From contig NZ_JAIXTC010000025.1 of assembly GCF_027484365.1 (NCBI RefSeq), positions 54,253 through 118,252 on the forward strand: a stretch of DNA of 64,000 bases, read 5' to 3'. Within the stretch, counting starts at the first letter, position 1. Each line of letters starts with the position of its first letter. The notes under the pieces are model-generated. The model had not been told where the DNA came from. It worked only from the letters and a program-made list of their open reading frames with translations, and searched no databases. This document shows, piece after piece, positions 63,880 to 64,000 of this stretch. Made by a program: the position numbers and the translations under genes. The stretch comes from Brevundimonas sp. (GTDB lineage: Bacteria > Pseudomonadota > Alphaproteobacteria > Caulobacterales > Caulobacteraceae).

Positions 63880-64000
63880 TCAGCGAACCGGCCGGCCCCC
63901 GTGCTTGGCATACTCCAGCCGGGCAATGGCGCGATTGTGGACCTCGTCCGGACCGTCCGCGAGGCGAAGAGTTCGGACGGCTGCATACATCTCGGCCAGA
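63880..64000 (-). CDS. acyl-CoA dehydrogenase, C-terminal end (truncated by window)
   Basis: The minus-strand frame from the window end to the stop at 63880 reads [20 protein letters not shown] and a short tail. [15 protein letters not shown] is the usual C-terminal signature of FAD-dependent acyl-CoA dehydrogenases, which oxidise acyl-CoA thioesters in fatty-acid breakdown. Only the last 39 residues are visible. Confidence 0.85.
   Translation of the reverse strand, partial: LAEMYAAVRTLRLADGPDEVHNRAIARLEYAKHGGRPVR

Overview
This 64 kb window looks like chromosome of a high-GC alphaproteobacterium of the Caulobacteraceae, most like Brevundimonas. The pointers are a lipid A/Kdo gene run, a TipF-type degenerate EAL protein, the tig / clpP / cicA / clpX / lon neighbourhood known from Caulobacter, and FNR boxes of the form TTGAT-N4-ATCAA. 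The genus is an inference from protein resemblance; no rRNA or species marker lies in the window.

Layout. 1-15.4 kb: an LPS-core operon (MsbA-like exporter, DUF374 acyltransferase, WaaA, LpxK) with overlapping reading frames, then housekeeping and envelope genes (amidohydrolase, Tat-lipoprotein L,D-transpeptidase-like protein, PurD, XseA, DUF2093, M23 peptidase, CheY-like regulator, LpxL-type acyltransferase with an SDR, TipF-like protein, HIT protein), and tRNA-Thr at 15.66 kb. 15.8-28.0 kb: a low-oxygen island. An FNR with four N-terminal cysteines and a fifth at 119 sits among four perfect FNR boxes and one looser FixK-type site. Around it are a succinate/acetate CoA-transferase operon with an uncharacterised Cys-rich membrane protein, a 41-residue membrane peptide, cydDC, cydABX, hemN and an OmpW porin. 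28.3-43.7 kb: a surface-polysaccharide locus with five GT4-type glycosyltransferases, a flippase, an O-antigen ligase/polymerase, three methyltransferase-like proteins, an epimerase and an SGNH + MBOAT O-acylation pair. 43.7-48.6 kb: an SPFH protein with a ribbon-helix-helix protein behind a perfect 16-bp palindrome, divergent from a 1067-residue autotransporter carrying Asp-rich calcium-type loops. 48.6-58.5 kb: tRNA-Val and the proteostasis block (lon, clpX, cicA-like, clpP, tig), with an AraC regulator and a cupin between lon and clpX. 58.6-64 kb: an MBL hydrolase, three small stress-type genes, a single 719-residue EgtB-EgtD ergothioneine protein, an AraC/GyrI-like gene split by a frameshift, and the end of an acyl-CoA dehydrogenase.

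How it fits together. The FNR island reads as one regulon. When oxygen falls, FNR would induce a high-affinity cytochrome bd oxidase, its CydDC assembly exporter, oxygen-independent heme synthesis, a CoA-transferase that bypasses or modifies the TCA cycle, and an outer-membrane channel. The strongest candidates for novelty are the EgtB-EgtD fusion (domain order reversed relative to fungal Egt1), the CxxC/CPIKH membrane protein coupled to the CoA-transferase, the FNR-controlled 41-residue membrane peptide, and the calcium-loop autotransporter next to the SPFH/RHH pair.
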